DNA of 64,000 nucleotides from Apostichopus japonicus (GCF_037975245.1 NC_092561.1:4266001-4330000), one strand, 5' to 3'; counted from the first letter of the stretch, positions 23,721 through 35,340 are shown. Notes: a model not told the origin generated them from the letters alone. A program made the numbers and translations.

Positions 23721-24549
23721 GGGTGAGCAGAGCTTGACACACTAATTGTGATCATAAGCATTGCACTTGACCATTTTATTACAATGGCAGCCATAGCTCA
23801 CATGAAAAGATAGTCTTACTATAACAAGAACATCCAAGGTTACTAGCTTTCAAATGATGTTTGCATTAACTCAAGATATCTCAAATTAATTTGCTCATCT
23901 GTTTTCACAGCTATCTTGTAATCTGATAAAGTGCACTAAAATACCGCAATTATTTCCCACAAACAAATTATAGGGTCACGCCATGAAAAAATACTTCATT
24001 ATGTATGAAAGTCAACAAATAACCCCTTGCCATACACCCCCTTAAATAAGCAAATTAAGAAATATTAAAATTCGTACAAATCTATGACACATTTGAACTT
24101 GTTGATTTTGTCATTGGACACCACATTCTAAAATAGCTATTAATTCACTTTGCAAACATAAACGTTGGAACCAACTCAAATTTCCATCTGCCCAAATAAC
24201 GCCATAAAGATGGGAAGTCCCATTAACACTACTGAGAGGAAATCATTGGCAATTATTGGAACTAGCGACGTAGGGAGTTATCATCTAGTGGACAACTTGA
24301 CTATGACCCGTTGCTTAATATATATCATCATGAAAAAAGAAGAGATTTCAACTGCCATGAGAAGAAATTTCATGAGAAGAATTGACAGTGATTAATATTG
24401 TTAATGTCAGGATTACAAGTTGATCCCCTCTACTTATAATTCTGAATAGGACAATATGCTCCATTCACACTAACTGTACACCCTCATAATAAAAATAAAA
24501 TAAAATTGTTAGAGAACTGCTTATCCACTAGAGAGCCTGTGTAGGAGAA
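23721..24549. other. UCP intron 2, nothing recognised
   Basis: AT-rich intronic sequence. A 76-codon + frame at 24165-24395 has no recognisable family and lies antisense to the UCP gene. Confidence 0.35.
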
Positions 24550-24771
24550 TGTGTAAAAGTAAGTTGGGCCTGACGTTTCGATCCTAGCAGGATCTTCTTC
24601 AAAGGCTCAATGACAAGTAACAGTAACAGAAGGGACAAAAACACACACAGAATACAGACAGGTTAATGAGCAAGGTGAACACAAAGAGATAGATGTAAGG
24701 GGATTAGTAGACAAGGGATGGAGAGAAGAAAGAAAGAAACCAACAGGGGAAGGCCAACTTACTTTTACACA
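24550..24771. mobile_element. Short inverted-repeat element (MITE-like), 222 bp
   Basis: The ends are a perfect 18-bp inverted repeat (TGTGTAAAAGTAAGTTGG at 24550-24567 and its complement at 24754-24771). The interior contains CTGACGTTTCGATCCTAGCA and GGATCTTCTTCAAAGGCTCA, a phrase I associate with dispersed repeats of marine invertebrates, though I cannot name the family. No clear target duplication was found outside the arms. It sits in UCP coding intron 2. Confidence 0.6.
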
Positions 24772-24966
24772 CTGTACACCATCATGTATAATGTAGGTTT
24801 CAGTGATGTTTTCATGCAAGTATTCTCGTAAAAAATAGCAGGCCAAAGCAGTTGGAGATGTTCATGGCATAACCAATCTGTGGGAGGCTTACAAATGTTA
24901 GGCTTCTGTCAACTACAGTACTATGCAAGCCTACATTACAATTCTAACTGTATGCTAGTCACTTAC

Positions 24967-25204
24967 CTAACAATTCTGTGTAGGCCTCTTTGATGTTATC
25001 ATACAACCCTATCCTGACACCACAAAAGCACAATTGACGCTGCATGCCAGGGTTCAGACCCCTGTACAGTCCCCTTGGTCCCTCTTCCTTCACAATGGTT
25101 GAGATGGTTCCAAACACTCCTTTATATCTGAAATTTTCCTTCTGAGCTCTGGCTTTGGCAAAGGAGAAGGAACTTTTGGCAGCTTTTGCACTCTCTCCTT
25201 GTAT
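24967..25204 (-). CDS. Uncoupling protein, coding exon 2
   Basis: Encodes residues 47-125. It begins IQGES right after the first signature, contains [40 protein letters not shown] and [15 protein letters not shown]. It is in phase 0 at its start and leaves a single base for the next codon (donor GTAAGT at 24966). Both arginines of MQRQ and VRIGLYD, the first nucleotide-contact region in UCP1, are present. The matrix loop between GES and FRYKG is longer than in vertebrate UCPs, with a Lys/Ala/Ser-rich insertion of roughly 15 residues. That accounts for most of the 325-residue length against about 307-312 in human UCP1-3. Confidence 0.94.
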
Positions 25205-26094
25205 CTGAGAGGATAAAATTAAAAATGACAAAACTTCAGCAAATAATTAAACAGAGTAGACTTGTGGATTTGTGACGATACATGTAGTGCATGACTCCAG
25301 GAGCACTCCCTGATTTCATGAACTGTCCCTGGGTTAACCTTGTCTCCAGATTTTATGTTCTGTCCAAGGAATTTACCTGAATTTGTAAAACGGACTGAGT
25401 AATTTCAATTCATCTATTTTGCCTTCCGTTTGTAGAAACAGCTTAAAAATTAACTTTTGAGTGTTACATTCATGATAGATAAAATACATGTCTCTGATCA
25501 TTGAATTATTTTATCAGACTCTGTATTTCAAATGGAACTTACACTAGTCATCAATAAGGAGACTTGCATTTTTTTGGGGCAAAATCTTGTTTCAGGATGA
25601 GGTGTTGTAAACTTGAGCATTTGAATGTTATCCTTGAACCACCAATACACTCAAAGGCCCTCAATAGTCCACCCTCCCTTTACCATAATTTCCATTCATA
25701 ACAGCTAATGAGAAAATTAAAGGAGGGGGGGGGGGGTCAACATGAACAGCATGTCCCCGGATTTATTTGAAATATTAATAAGGTCACCTTTTAATGCTAA
25801 CAGTACTTTTTGTAGTTAAATCATGGTAACATCATAGTAGAATATTTGTCTCTGCGTTCTAAAATCACCAGAAATGTATGCAACTAATTTATGTTCTTTA
25901 AAGAGGCTTTACCAAAAGACTAAACTTTATATAGTTTCCATTTTAACAGACTTCATTGGTCACATTTATAGAAATTATCACATCCCTGAAATTTCTCCTA
26001 ACAAACACTTGTAACTGTACTAGATGGATCTTAAAATGAGATTTTGAAGAAGTTTTTCTGATAAGTTGTTTGTAGAACTTTTACTGTGACTTAC
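25205..26094 (-). other. UCP coding intron 1
   Basis: A regular intron with GTAAGT donor and CTCTCAG acceptor. It contains a run of about 12 G near 25726-25737. Nothing else recognised. Confidence 0.6.
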
Positions 26095-26232
26095 CTGTAG
26101 TCTTACTTTGGCCATATCCAAAGGGAAAGTGAGTAGATCTGCAAAGCACCCTGCCAGTGCACCACTCACTAATCTTACACCAGTGGTAGGCACCACCGCC
26201 ATCTTCTGCTGCTCGTTCTGAACTTGAGCCAT
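26095..26232 (-). CDS. Mitochondrial uncoupling protein (UCP1/2/3 type), coding exon 1
   Basis: First of five coding exons of a mitochondrial inner-membrane carrier of the SLC25 family. Uncoupling proteins carry a regulated proton leak across the inner membrane, and UCP2-type members also exchange four-carbon metabolites. Translation starts at ATG 26232, residue 1 of [20 protein letters not shown], one base after an AG acceptor (26234-26235), so at least one untranslated exon lies upstream. Helix one ends in the signature [10 protein letters not shown] (residues 37-46), and exon 1 closes exactly at Q46 with donor GTAAGT. The five exons total 138+238+210+283+109 = 978 nt, giving 325 residues and a stop, with all phases matching. 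The three PX(D/E)XX(K/R) signatures (PLDMAK, PTDVVK, PVDVVK) and the C-terminal block mark it as a UCP1/2/3 orthologue rather than UCP4/5. No frameshift or stop interrupts it. Confidence 0.94.
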
Positions 26233-26233
26233 T

Positions 26234-29200
26234 CTGGAATGTATGTGTTTAAGAGTCACGTTGATCAATGCTCCTAATGTGAAGGTGTTACAATTTACTG
26301 TCACTGATTCCCAGTACTAGCAGCCTCACAGATCTGGTGTTGAAAATCAACAGCCTTCAGCATGATATTCAGTTGGCTTGGTCTTTAAGCTCTGCAGCAG
26401 AAAGAGAAAAACAGTTTCCAAGAGAGCTGCTTTTATGTAGTTTATTTTTGTTTACTTACTGAAACAACCTTATCAATCACCAGCCTCTGAGCTCTTGTTC
26501 ACGTTTGTCAACAATCAAGGATTGTGTCAAGACAAATCAAGAATTGTGAGATGACTAATGGGGGGGGGGGGGGGGAAGAGATACTAAAGAGATTGAGACA
26601 ATTGAAAATCTCTAGAATTCCTGGAGGATGGCATCTTATTATATGCAAACTGAGTTCAGTTGAACCTCTTCAGCACCTCCCTGTGGATTGTCAATATCAA
26701 GGTCACATTACTGTATAACACAATCAATTAAGTATGCATTCCAACTGACCTATAGATTGTAGCATTGTAGATTAACAATAGGTCAAAGGCAGCATACAAA
26801 CATACCTACCAAGATTAAGTTAACTACATTGTTTGTGATTGGCACGTGATTGGTGGACAACTTGGATCCATGCCAACACCTATTGACAATGGTACTGCAC
26901 ATTTTTAAATCATTACCATACATGCAACATCAGTTTTCAAATACAACAACTGAGCACAAGTTTGTTAAAAATATTGTTAGATTAGATTGATCATGTATGT
27001 ATATTATTTTTGAAAGTAAAATTTCCCTCTCATAAAGTGTAATTAGCACAAAATGTAATTGTAAGTTTGTCCTACATTACATTTACAGTCAACATAAGTT
27101 TCCATGATTTTAGCAAGCATCAACTCATGTTTTCCTCATTAAGAACAATATTCCACATAAGGTCTGTGATGTATAGGCTACCCACAGTAAACCTTTGTTT
27201 TTATAAAGAGGATATACTGTATTGTAATGCTTACAATACTCTGTATTTCAGGAACCTACATGACGACACATGCATACTGTACACACCTCATGTAGGACTA
27301 CTGTTGGGCTTTACTGAATATTACATAGTGTGTATCATGCAGCTGGGTATTTGAACTAAAACGGAAAGTAGTTCCTCCTTACTGCACCTAAGCTATTTGC
27401 ATGTGGAGTGTATTCAATAGCCTGAGCATCCCTATGTACATGCTCAGTACAATATATGTATATATAGCATATAGTATCAGTGACCTAGCTGTTGTTCAAA
27501 CGGCACAGCTGCTGAAGGTGACAGTGCACACTGCTTATTCGCTTTCAAATCACTCCTAATACATGTAAGTCCTTCAAACTAATTTGCTCAGTAATGTGTA
27601 CAGCTATATACTGTACAGTAATAGTTACAGGTCTAACCCAACATAAGAACACCATCTGTTACGGCCACCACCCAACACCGGATGCTGCTTTTAAAATTTG
27701 CTGGTACAGTATATATAATATCTTACAAAGAGCTTTTAATGAAACATACATGGTTTATTTTGTCACTTAATATAATTGATGGATGGAAAAGGGGTTTTCA
27801 GGCAGAACAGTTCTGGAACAAATGTCTGCCGATTACATGGATTAGGCTACTGTAGTAACTGTACCAGTAAGGATACAGTTTGGGGAGTTAGCAATTTAGA
27901 ATTATTGGATATCATGTCAAGTATTTGGTTCCCTCATCTGGTTTGCTCTTAGATCTTTGTGCCATCAAACATGTATGAAAATGTAAAAATACTTCACTGA
28001 ATATCTGGAACACAAGATCCACAAGTTTGTATGTGAAATCATGTTACATCATGGACTGACTCATGCACATAAAGTATATACATGTTAGTCAATGTTCTTT
28101 GGTAAAATTGTGATTTGTCTTATAGGGAACCTTTTCATGTTCATTTATTCAAACCAGTATAAATAAAAATGAGTTCAAGGATCTATCAAATATCAACAAG
28201 AAAACAGGATTTGATAAAAAAAAATTAGATATGTATAAATAATCAGTAAGATTCTTAAAAGGTTAACACACAAAATGAATAAACAATGACTGAAATAACA
28301 TTAAACATTCTTAATGATCAGACTGGATGAATATTGCCGCACGATAAAAGAAGTAATTCCTGTAAATTGATTTCTGAATTACAGCAAGATCTATGGATTT
28401 CTAAGGTTTCTGCTAATCACATGAATTTCAGCTAGACAGTTGCGTCCTAAAACATTAACTATATATATCTGTAAAGAATAATGCAATGCTGTTGAAAGTC
28501 TTCACAAAGACAATAACTTCCTAGAAGTAGGATCTTAGTAATGATACCCTCAAATGGAACACTGACACATCAAATTGAAGCTTTTCATTTGAGGACAAAT
28601 AATCTCACTTGTTAAACTCTTGAAATTAAATCACATGACATGCAGTTACTTCTTACTGAACATATATACTCAGAGTGCAATTAAAACTTAAATTACAAAT
28701 TATAAGATTTTATTCTTAATATTGTCAATTTTATGTACAATACAGTGGTAAATGGTTGCTTGAATCTGAAAATATAGGAATGATTGCAATTTCCCTGTGG
28801 TGAGCACTTTGGGGGAATAGTAAAGTGACCCTTAAGGTACACACTTTGATGAAATAGGCTGTATAATTTATTCTATTTCCAAAATGTAATAAACCAGTAA
28901 TGACAACAATATATTGAAATGATTTCATAATGTTTGGACAGTGATTTTTCAGTTCTCAGACACTTTTGAATTCTCCCAATTTGAGTAGAAAATATGTTCT
29001 ATAAATGCGATCATGATTTCAAAATTTGCAATTGCTGGTTAGGTTTAGCAGACAAGTACATACATAGCATGCTAACAATATATAGTCCATATAGGCCTAG
29101 CCTAGAGATGATTAAGTGGTAGCCTAACTTAGCTGTAAATGTATGACTATTAACAGGTAAATTGATTCCTTCTTTCGACTAATGGTCAAGTCACAATCAA

Positions 29201-29386
29201 GTCAAAGTTAAAGAAGTTCTCCTGGACCAGTACTGAAGGCAGTACCAGTATAGTACTACTATCACTACACTACAGTACTAACCAGCACAATAGTATACAT
29301 GTATACATTATACAGTACCGTAAGGCCTAAGTTACCTCACATTAGGCCAAAGTTAGGATATTTTGAGTGTAACCTAGCATACTTAC
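26234..29386 (-). other. UCP 5' intronic / untranslated region
   Basis: Two candidate - strand donors could link an untranslated leader to the coding exon at 26233: GTAAGT at 26459-26454 (after GTTTCA) and a strong GTAAGTATG at 29386-29378 (after TTTCAAC). The remainder is AT-rich with a G homopolymer near 26562-26574. Small + strand frames are unsupported. Confidence 0.4.
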
Positions 29387-29930
29387 GTTGAAACGCGTGA
29401 TTTTTTTTCGAAAGGTTTAACTCTCACGTTACTTTATACGTATAATATTCTTGATTGATCGCCTCATGTCATTTTACAAGTAATTCTTCCAGAAGATAAA
29501 ACGAAAAAACGTTCCACGCCACCGAATCTGCCAGTACAACGTACCCCATCTGTATCTATGCATGTAGACAGCCGTATGACGTAATATTAACATAAATTAT
29601 TGACACACCTCTTATTTGCACCAATCAAATTCATTCAATTGGGGGCTCGTTGATAGCTAACCAATCATATTGAGCAATGCAGACACACCTTTATAAAAAA
29701 GGTCATATCCTGCCTGCAACAGCTAACAGAAGGTCACTTCAAAAATAGTTCAGTCAGCTGATCTGATTCTTGCGTCACAATATCTATCAACCAATCGTAT
29801 CACAGATCTCGTGACGCGCCCCCGTGAGATCACAATGTATGAATTGCCATTGTGTGCAAATAGCTCAGTGACGTCGCAGCTCTTTGTGAAGAGTGGCGCT
29901 TTGCAAGTCACTCATATGTGACGTACTTAC
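29387..29930 (-). promoter_or_regulatory. Candidate UCP promoter and untranslated first exon
   Basis: A TATA-like stretch (TTTATAAAGG on the - strand) lies at about 29688-29697. It is followed in the - direction by about 300 bp ending at a consensus donor at 29386, a layout fitting a non-coding first exon. The same region is locally less AT-rich and holds CRE/ATF-like words: TGACGTAA at 29577-29584, TGACGTCG at 29869-29876 and TGACGTAC at 29919-29926, plus two CCAAT boxes. A GTG-initiated 67-codon frame on + (29893-30096) runs into the fold-back element and is not called a gene. A divergent + strand promoter cannot be excluded. Confidence 0.35.
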
Positions 29931-30072
29931 GGACACCATGTATGCCAAAAAAGGACAACGCTGTATCATGATAACTGGTAATACCAAGAATGAACACGAG
30001 CAATGCTTAATCATATCAGGAGGTATTCTGTCACGGGAGTCTTCCCCGGAAGAGCTATTATCAGTGTATGCG

Positions 30073-30529
30073 CGTACGTATGGAAGGCCGTTTTAACATT
30101 TATTAAGGAATTTCAGATATCTCGAAATAATTTCAGATATCTCAAATTAAATTACAAATATCTCCAATTTATTTAAAATATCTACAAATAATTGCAGATA
30201 TCTTAAAATCAATTTCAGATATCCCGAAATACCAGGGAATTTCAGATATCTGAAATTGAATTCGAGATATCTCGAATTCAATTTCAGATATCTCGAATTG
30301 AATTTCAGATATCTGAATTAGAATTTCAGATATCTCGAAATTTATTTTAGATATCTCGAATTCAATTTCAGATATCTCAAATTCAATTTCAGATATCTGA
30401 ATTAGAATTTCAGATATCTCGAAATCTATTTAAGATATCTCGATTTCAATTTCAGATATCTGAAATAAGAAACAATTTCAGATATCTAAAATTCCCGATT
30501 TAATGTTAAAATGGCTTTCCATACGTACG
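30073..30529. mobile_element. Fold-back element with internal GATATC repeats
   Basis: The outer arms are an imperfect ~29-bp inverted repeat: CGTACGTATGGAAGGCCGTT at 30073, with the matching complement ending ...CCATACGTACG at 30529; two transitions separate them. The interior is about 16 tandem ~22-bp units around AATTTCAGATATCTGAAATT, each itself palindromic through AGATATCT. No transposase. The target duplication could not be resolved. I recall related GATATC-rich elements from invertebrate genomes but cannot name the family. Confidence 0.8.
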
Positions 30530-30852
30530 GGCACCGCGCCATTTTTTTTTTTTTTTGCGGGGGGAGAGGGGGGGGGAGGGTAGTTAGACATTTGCCCGAA
30601 TTTTCGAAATTTACTCAACGAGCCGCATGAAACATGCTGATGCCGGTCTCAGGTGCAAATCAAAGATTTTCACAAGTGGGGACACACTTTGTGAGGGCGA
30701 AGCCGTAGCCTGCTAACGCAGAATGCGCGAGGCCTCGACGAGGATCTGGAGACCTCCCCCATGAAAGTTGTGAAACTAATCACTGTTATATGCGTTTTCC
30801 TCGGCATCGGGCAATCAAGATAAATACCCTTAGATTACACATTTTTTTGTAT
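30530..30852. other. Spacer before the Ig gene array
   Basis: Contains a T run followed by a G-rich tract (30541-30581). No gene recognised. Confidence 0.4.
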
Positions 30853-31492
30853 GGAATCGTGCATTATTATGCACTGTGACAGCTCTGTAATTTCGGGATA
30901 GACTAACTAAAACCAGTAATTATTATAATATATTTGTCAAGACCAGGAAAAAAAAGTTGATAACTGAAAACCGAACAACCTCGATCTACATGAACTCTAG
31001 TCCATACGTAGATACAGCCTCAATCTACTGACTCCATACCTACATACAGCCATCGGATCTACCTTAATTATATAACTGTTAACAAGTTACCTATCCCTCA
31101 GCTCCATATTTAATATTTTATATGGAAATTACTCGAAGATCGGCAGTTGCCATATTGCAATTACATTGTCCACTTGAAGAATTTAAGACGCCAAGTGGCC
31201 CAACTTGGGTTAAGTGTATGTGACAAGTAGCCTAAATGTAGCCTAAGGAACAAGAGTAGTCTAAGGGCCGAGTGTGTTTTGTTTCGTCGGCGTAAATATT
31301 TCGGTGATATTGCACTTGCATTAATATGTTAACCCCTGAACCCACCCATCAAGGAAAAAAAAAAGAACTACAACAACCTTAACAACAACATATTGCTTTC
31401 AATTGAACCTGTATCAGTTATACATTGGTTGTTTATTTCATTTTGTTAAAGCATTGATGTTGGTCTTTTAAGTTCGCTTAAAGTTATGGTAC

Positions 31493-32439
31493 TGTAACGC
31501 GCCGTCCTCGGTGGTGAGCGCAAGGAAGAGTGGAAATGCGGGAACACAGGAATGAGGCTGTCGACAGGAGATATTAAAGTTTACCCGTTTATTTACGATC
31601 TATATACATGTCAAGATGGTGCACAGTGGTCGTGCATTACAGAGGCAATTATTAAATACGAAACCAAGTTTTAACACATGCTCAGAAGTCGATGAAGTTA
31701 AATACAACACAGTACATTACTAATGGCGGGTCTCGACACGGAGGGCAGAACGATAGACTTCGGCGCTGAAGATTGGGCTATGGTGAACGGCGGCGCAGTT
31801 GGCGGATTGGTGAACTGCGGCGCAGTCGGCGGAATGGTGAACGGCGGCGCAGTTATTTTACTAGTCGTCCGATCCGACTTCCTGGGCTGTTCCACCACTG
31901 TTTTTGCCAATAGATGACTCGTTCGTCTCCTAATTCATGGTCACAATCGTTCTACCCCTCCTATTCCGAGCCGGGAACCGCCCCTCGTCCGAGCATGGAA
32001 TCCTCCTCACCAACCCCTGGTCCGAGCCCGCAGTTGCTTTTAAACAGAAACTACTTCCTATACCTACAACGTGTGAACCTACACTTAAACCTATTAGAAA
32101 CATAAACCACGCCCAGTCTACAACCGTCAACCAATAAAACACAATTAAATACGACATGCGTGCTGGTTAAGATTTACCCAGACCTAACATTTTTGGCCCC
32201 CCGGAACGTAAGCTAGACGTCCTACTCAGTGACCTCCAAAATTGGTCAACAAGAGAGAGTTCCCCCTTAACAGTTGTTCATAAATCAAGCAAGTGACACC
32301 CCCTCATATGATTTTATCTAACAAACAATTCCCGTAAAGCGTCTAATAAAGTAAAGAATCAACCCAAGTTAAAACATTTGATTTGAGAAAATACTTGTTA
32401 ACGCTAACGACAAACAATGAGCTTTGACGTGTCGTTACA
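31493..32439. mobile_element. Solo-LTR-like insertion, 947 bp, unique to unit A
   Basis: Compared with units B, C and D the homologous sequence is interrupted after GTAC (31489-31492) and resumes with a second GTAC (32440-32443). The inserted sequence starts TGTAACG and ends CGTTACA, i.e. TG...CA termini with a 4-bp target duplication, as in Ty3/gypsy-type long terminal repeats. It contains a short 27-bp repeat of the GGTGAACGGCGGCGCAGTT type at about 31779-31859. No internal retroelement genes are present, so it would be a solo LTR. Small open frames on both strands inside it are not called. Confidence 0.7.
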
Positions 32440-33973
32440 GTACTATTTACTTTAAGAACAAGAAGAGAGAAATAATATTAAACTAGTGAACACTATAACA
32501 AAAGTCGTAAAAACAGTGGTGGACTTTAACTGTACCTTATATTAAACAATGACTGACAAAATGCACTCACTTTGTTATTGCAGTGTACACCCCCCCCCCC
32601 CAATTTAATTTGACGCAAGGTCATTCTAACGGTTCTTGTGTGTGAATTACTTGTAGATTACATTCTAGCCGCCTTATTTGATTGCTTACGTTGTCCTGGT
32701 GCTTTTCGATCGAATACCTTGGGTTTGTGAAATGGACTTTTAAGTTTTTACATAACGCCCTCTATTTTTATTTTTATCGTTGGAGCAGTTCACACTTGGT
32801 TTTTCTTTCCATGATTTATATCTGACTGGTGCATTTCTGTTTCTTATAAAGCATCGACTTTCTTTGTAAGTGATTAGTTTGCTTTAACCGAGAGCCGACT
32901 TAACCCATATATCTTTATTTGTTACTTACCACAATTCTAAATATAATATCATTATGAGAACCTTGATTTTGATTTTGAAATCATTATCCCGCTTGATTTA
33001 GTTGGTCAAGTTAGCAATACATTTTATATTCGATGATATCAATGACTTCGTTTTGTATCAGTTATTTGTGACTTTTGTTGAAAACCCGGATCTATAATGA
33101 CTTTATTTACATCAAAGCTTCATCAATGAAAGTAGCTATGGACTACCTAGTCAAGCCTCTCCATAGCTGTTGGCACTGTGCAATGTATATTCCAAATTTG
33201 ACAAGCAAAACGTAATATTGCTGGGAACAATATGATGGATTAAGGAGAGGATTGGGAGAAGGGATACTCGGCGCCCGGGTTAAATTAGGGGGACTGAGGA
33301 ATAGGGATAAAGAATACTATTTTTCTCAGTTTCAGAAAATACTTATGGAAAAAATTAAGACTTCCAAAAGTGTGTGTGTGTTTGGGGGTGGGGGGGGAGG
33401 AGGTGATAACAAAGTTGTTCCTGTGGACCTGTCTGACATCAGGAAAATCGTCTCTGAATGTTTCAGAAAAACATATATTTTTCATTTTCTTAAAAGAGCA
33501 TTGTAATTTGTTAAATGTCACAGAAAATTTGATACCGGTCTATATATATATCATTACCCTGAATTTCAAAACGGTATAGCAAACCTTTATCGTTATACTA
33601 TATTCATCTTTACTCTAGGATATATGAATGGAAAGTTGCACATAACCCATGTAATAAACGGACATGTATAGTAGAAACTGATGTGAATCGATTATTAACA
33701 TTGATACAAAAGATATTAATTAGGACTACAAGAGTCATTCAGTGAAACCAAAAACAATAACTGTATCAAGGGTAAGACCTAAATTTCTATTCGAAATTAA
33801 ATTCAACGATTAAGCACGATAAGTGAACGTGTGGCTTCGTTAGTTTGTTTCCTACAAGGAAGTTATTCATGTTCAGTAGAATGCTGAGTGCCTTCAATTT
33901 AGATAATAATCAGTTAAAGAGGCAAGTCCATGTTCGGATGTTAGTTCTGACTGCTCCCAAACAGCGACAGAAA
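32440..33973 (+). other. 5' flank of Ig gene A
   Basis: Sequence is shared with the flanks of genes B, C and D (for example GGGATACTCGGCGC and TTCCTACAAGGAAGTTATTC). It presumably holds the promoter and leader, but no core element is obvious. The frame of exon 1 stays open upstream to about 33845 in this copy; the same stretch has a stop in copies B and C. Confidence 0.4.
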
Positions 33974-34363
33974 ATGCGAGGGTGCCATATTTCATTTCTT
34001 CTGGTACTACGATTGATCACTGGTGTTGGATGCAACAACGAGTTCTGTATGGACTTACCTTATGGTTTCCAAAGTAAACTTATCACCATTGGAAGTAACA
34101 CAGAAATACACTGTGATATCCGTGATTCCTGTACAAGCGGAGTATGGCGGATAACTCTGGAATCAAATGGAACATCTTACGAACTGTCTTCGGGAAACTG
34201 CAGTGCTTGTGGTGACTATTTCACAGTTTTCAATAACAAAACGTCGAATTCCCTAATCATCGAAAACTTCAATTCAGAATTAAGTGGAATGTACACGTGT
34301 GTAAGCGATTCGTGCTCTAATGGAGATAAGGCGTCCCCGACGAGGTGTTTCAATGTTACGGGG
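33974..34363 (+). CDS. Ig-domain cell-surface protein A, exon 1 (signal peptide and Ig domain 1)
   Basis: Encodes a secretory leader (MRGCHISFLLVLRLITGVGC) and a V-like immunoglobulin domain to residue 130. The domain shows the B-strand Cys47 in EIHC, Trp58 in GVWRI, and the F-strand motif SGMYTC with Cys109, flanked by LIIENFNSELSG. Additional cysteines (25, 53, 76, 79, 114, 125) imply extra disulfides. N-glycosylation sequons occur at Asn65, Asn75, Asn88 and Asn127. I start at the MRGC methionine because it begins a proper signal peptide and is the only start conserved in all four copies. The exon closes NVTG before a weak donor GTAGCA (34364); reading on would hit a stop 27 codons later. 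Exons 1, 2 and 3 join in matching phases to 286 residues: a putative type I membrane receptor. Its ligand and family name are unknown to me. Confidence 0.75.
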
Positions 34364-34484
34364 GTAGCAAGAGAGCTAAGACAATGTCGTTTAAGACTGT
34401 CCTACCTACAAGAAAATGGAACCTCTTCGGTAATAAACTGTTAGAACTGTTGATAACCACAAATCATGATATATATTCCAGCTA

Positions 34485-34890
34485 GCATATAGTTGGGCAA
34501 CTCCTTCGTTTTCCACACTATGATATGTATCACTGTAGTATAGTTGGGCAACTCCTCCGTTTTCCTCGTATATGATATGTATCACTGTAGTATAGTTGGG
34601 TAACTCCTCCGTTTTCCTCAGTATATGATGTGTATTACTGTAGTATAGTTGGGTAACTCCTCCGTTCTCCTCAGTATATGATATATATATCACTGTAGTA
34701 TAGTTGGGCAACTCATTCGTTTTCCTCGTATATGATATGTATCACTGTAGTATAGTTGGGTAACTCCTCCGTTCTCCTCAGTATATGATATATATATCAC
34801 TGTAGTATTGTTGGGCAACTCATTAGTTTTCCTCAGTATATGATATGCCACTGTAGTATAGTTGAGCAACTCTATCGTTTTCCTCAGGGT
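34485..34890. repeat. ~53-bp intronic minisatellite, copy A
   Basis: About seven units of TAGTTGGGTAACTCCTCCGT plus TTTCCTCAGTATATGATATG fill the first intron of gene A. Every unit contains a pyrimidine tract followed by CAG (TTTTCCTCAG), i.e. a 3' splice-site look-alike. The same array, with a different copy number, is in the genes B, C and D. Confidence 0.9.
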
Positions 34891-35340
34891 AAACTACGAA
34901 TGCAAAGAGACCTTGGGTAGAACGATTAAACGATCACAAATTTTGGGCAAGTTTTCTACGTTTCGACAATTGAATCGGTTAAAATGTTGTATATTCCTCT
35001 TCATTTGGGAAACATATATTGATTGGATGCATAGTCCGACCAGTTCGTTATTGGTTAAGATGTTTACCATTTGGTGCCCTATATGCTACAACCTACATGC
35101 AGTCGGGATACTAGAACATAAGAAATAACACAACGTTAATGACAACGTCAGCTCTTACGCACTAGTCTCGTAATGTCCCATGAAGTTGCTAAAAAAATTC
35201 AGAATTAATGCAGATCCCTATTGACAAATGGTTGATAATTACGTCTATTAATTATTTCATAAAGTTATTGAATTTTTTTTTCACTGCATGTGTGGTAATT
35301 CTCTCAGATACTCTGTTTTGTTCTATTTATTCGAGCGTAG

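Noticed and set aside
29893-30096. 67-codon + frame starting with GTG
   Set aside because: No ATG at the start, and its end lies inside the fold-back element's arm; no family similarity.
30073-30529. Possible CRISPR-like array because of regular ~22-bp repeats
   Set aside because: Units are contiguous and palindromic without unique spacers, and the context is eukaryotic.
31698-32157. Pro/Thr-rich and Gly-rich frames on both strands
   Set aside because: They read the 27-bp internal repeat of the LTR-like insertion and have no gag/pol features.
34862-35128. 88-codon + frame containing VNYECKETL just after the minisatellite in gene A intron 1
   Set aside because: The Ig-like YEC phrase is not kept in copy C (reads YKYKET), and the frame lacks a matching donor/acceptor pair in phase with exons 1 and 2.
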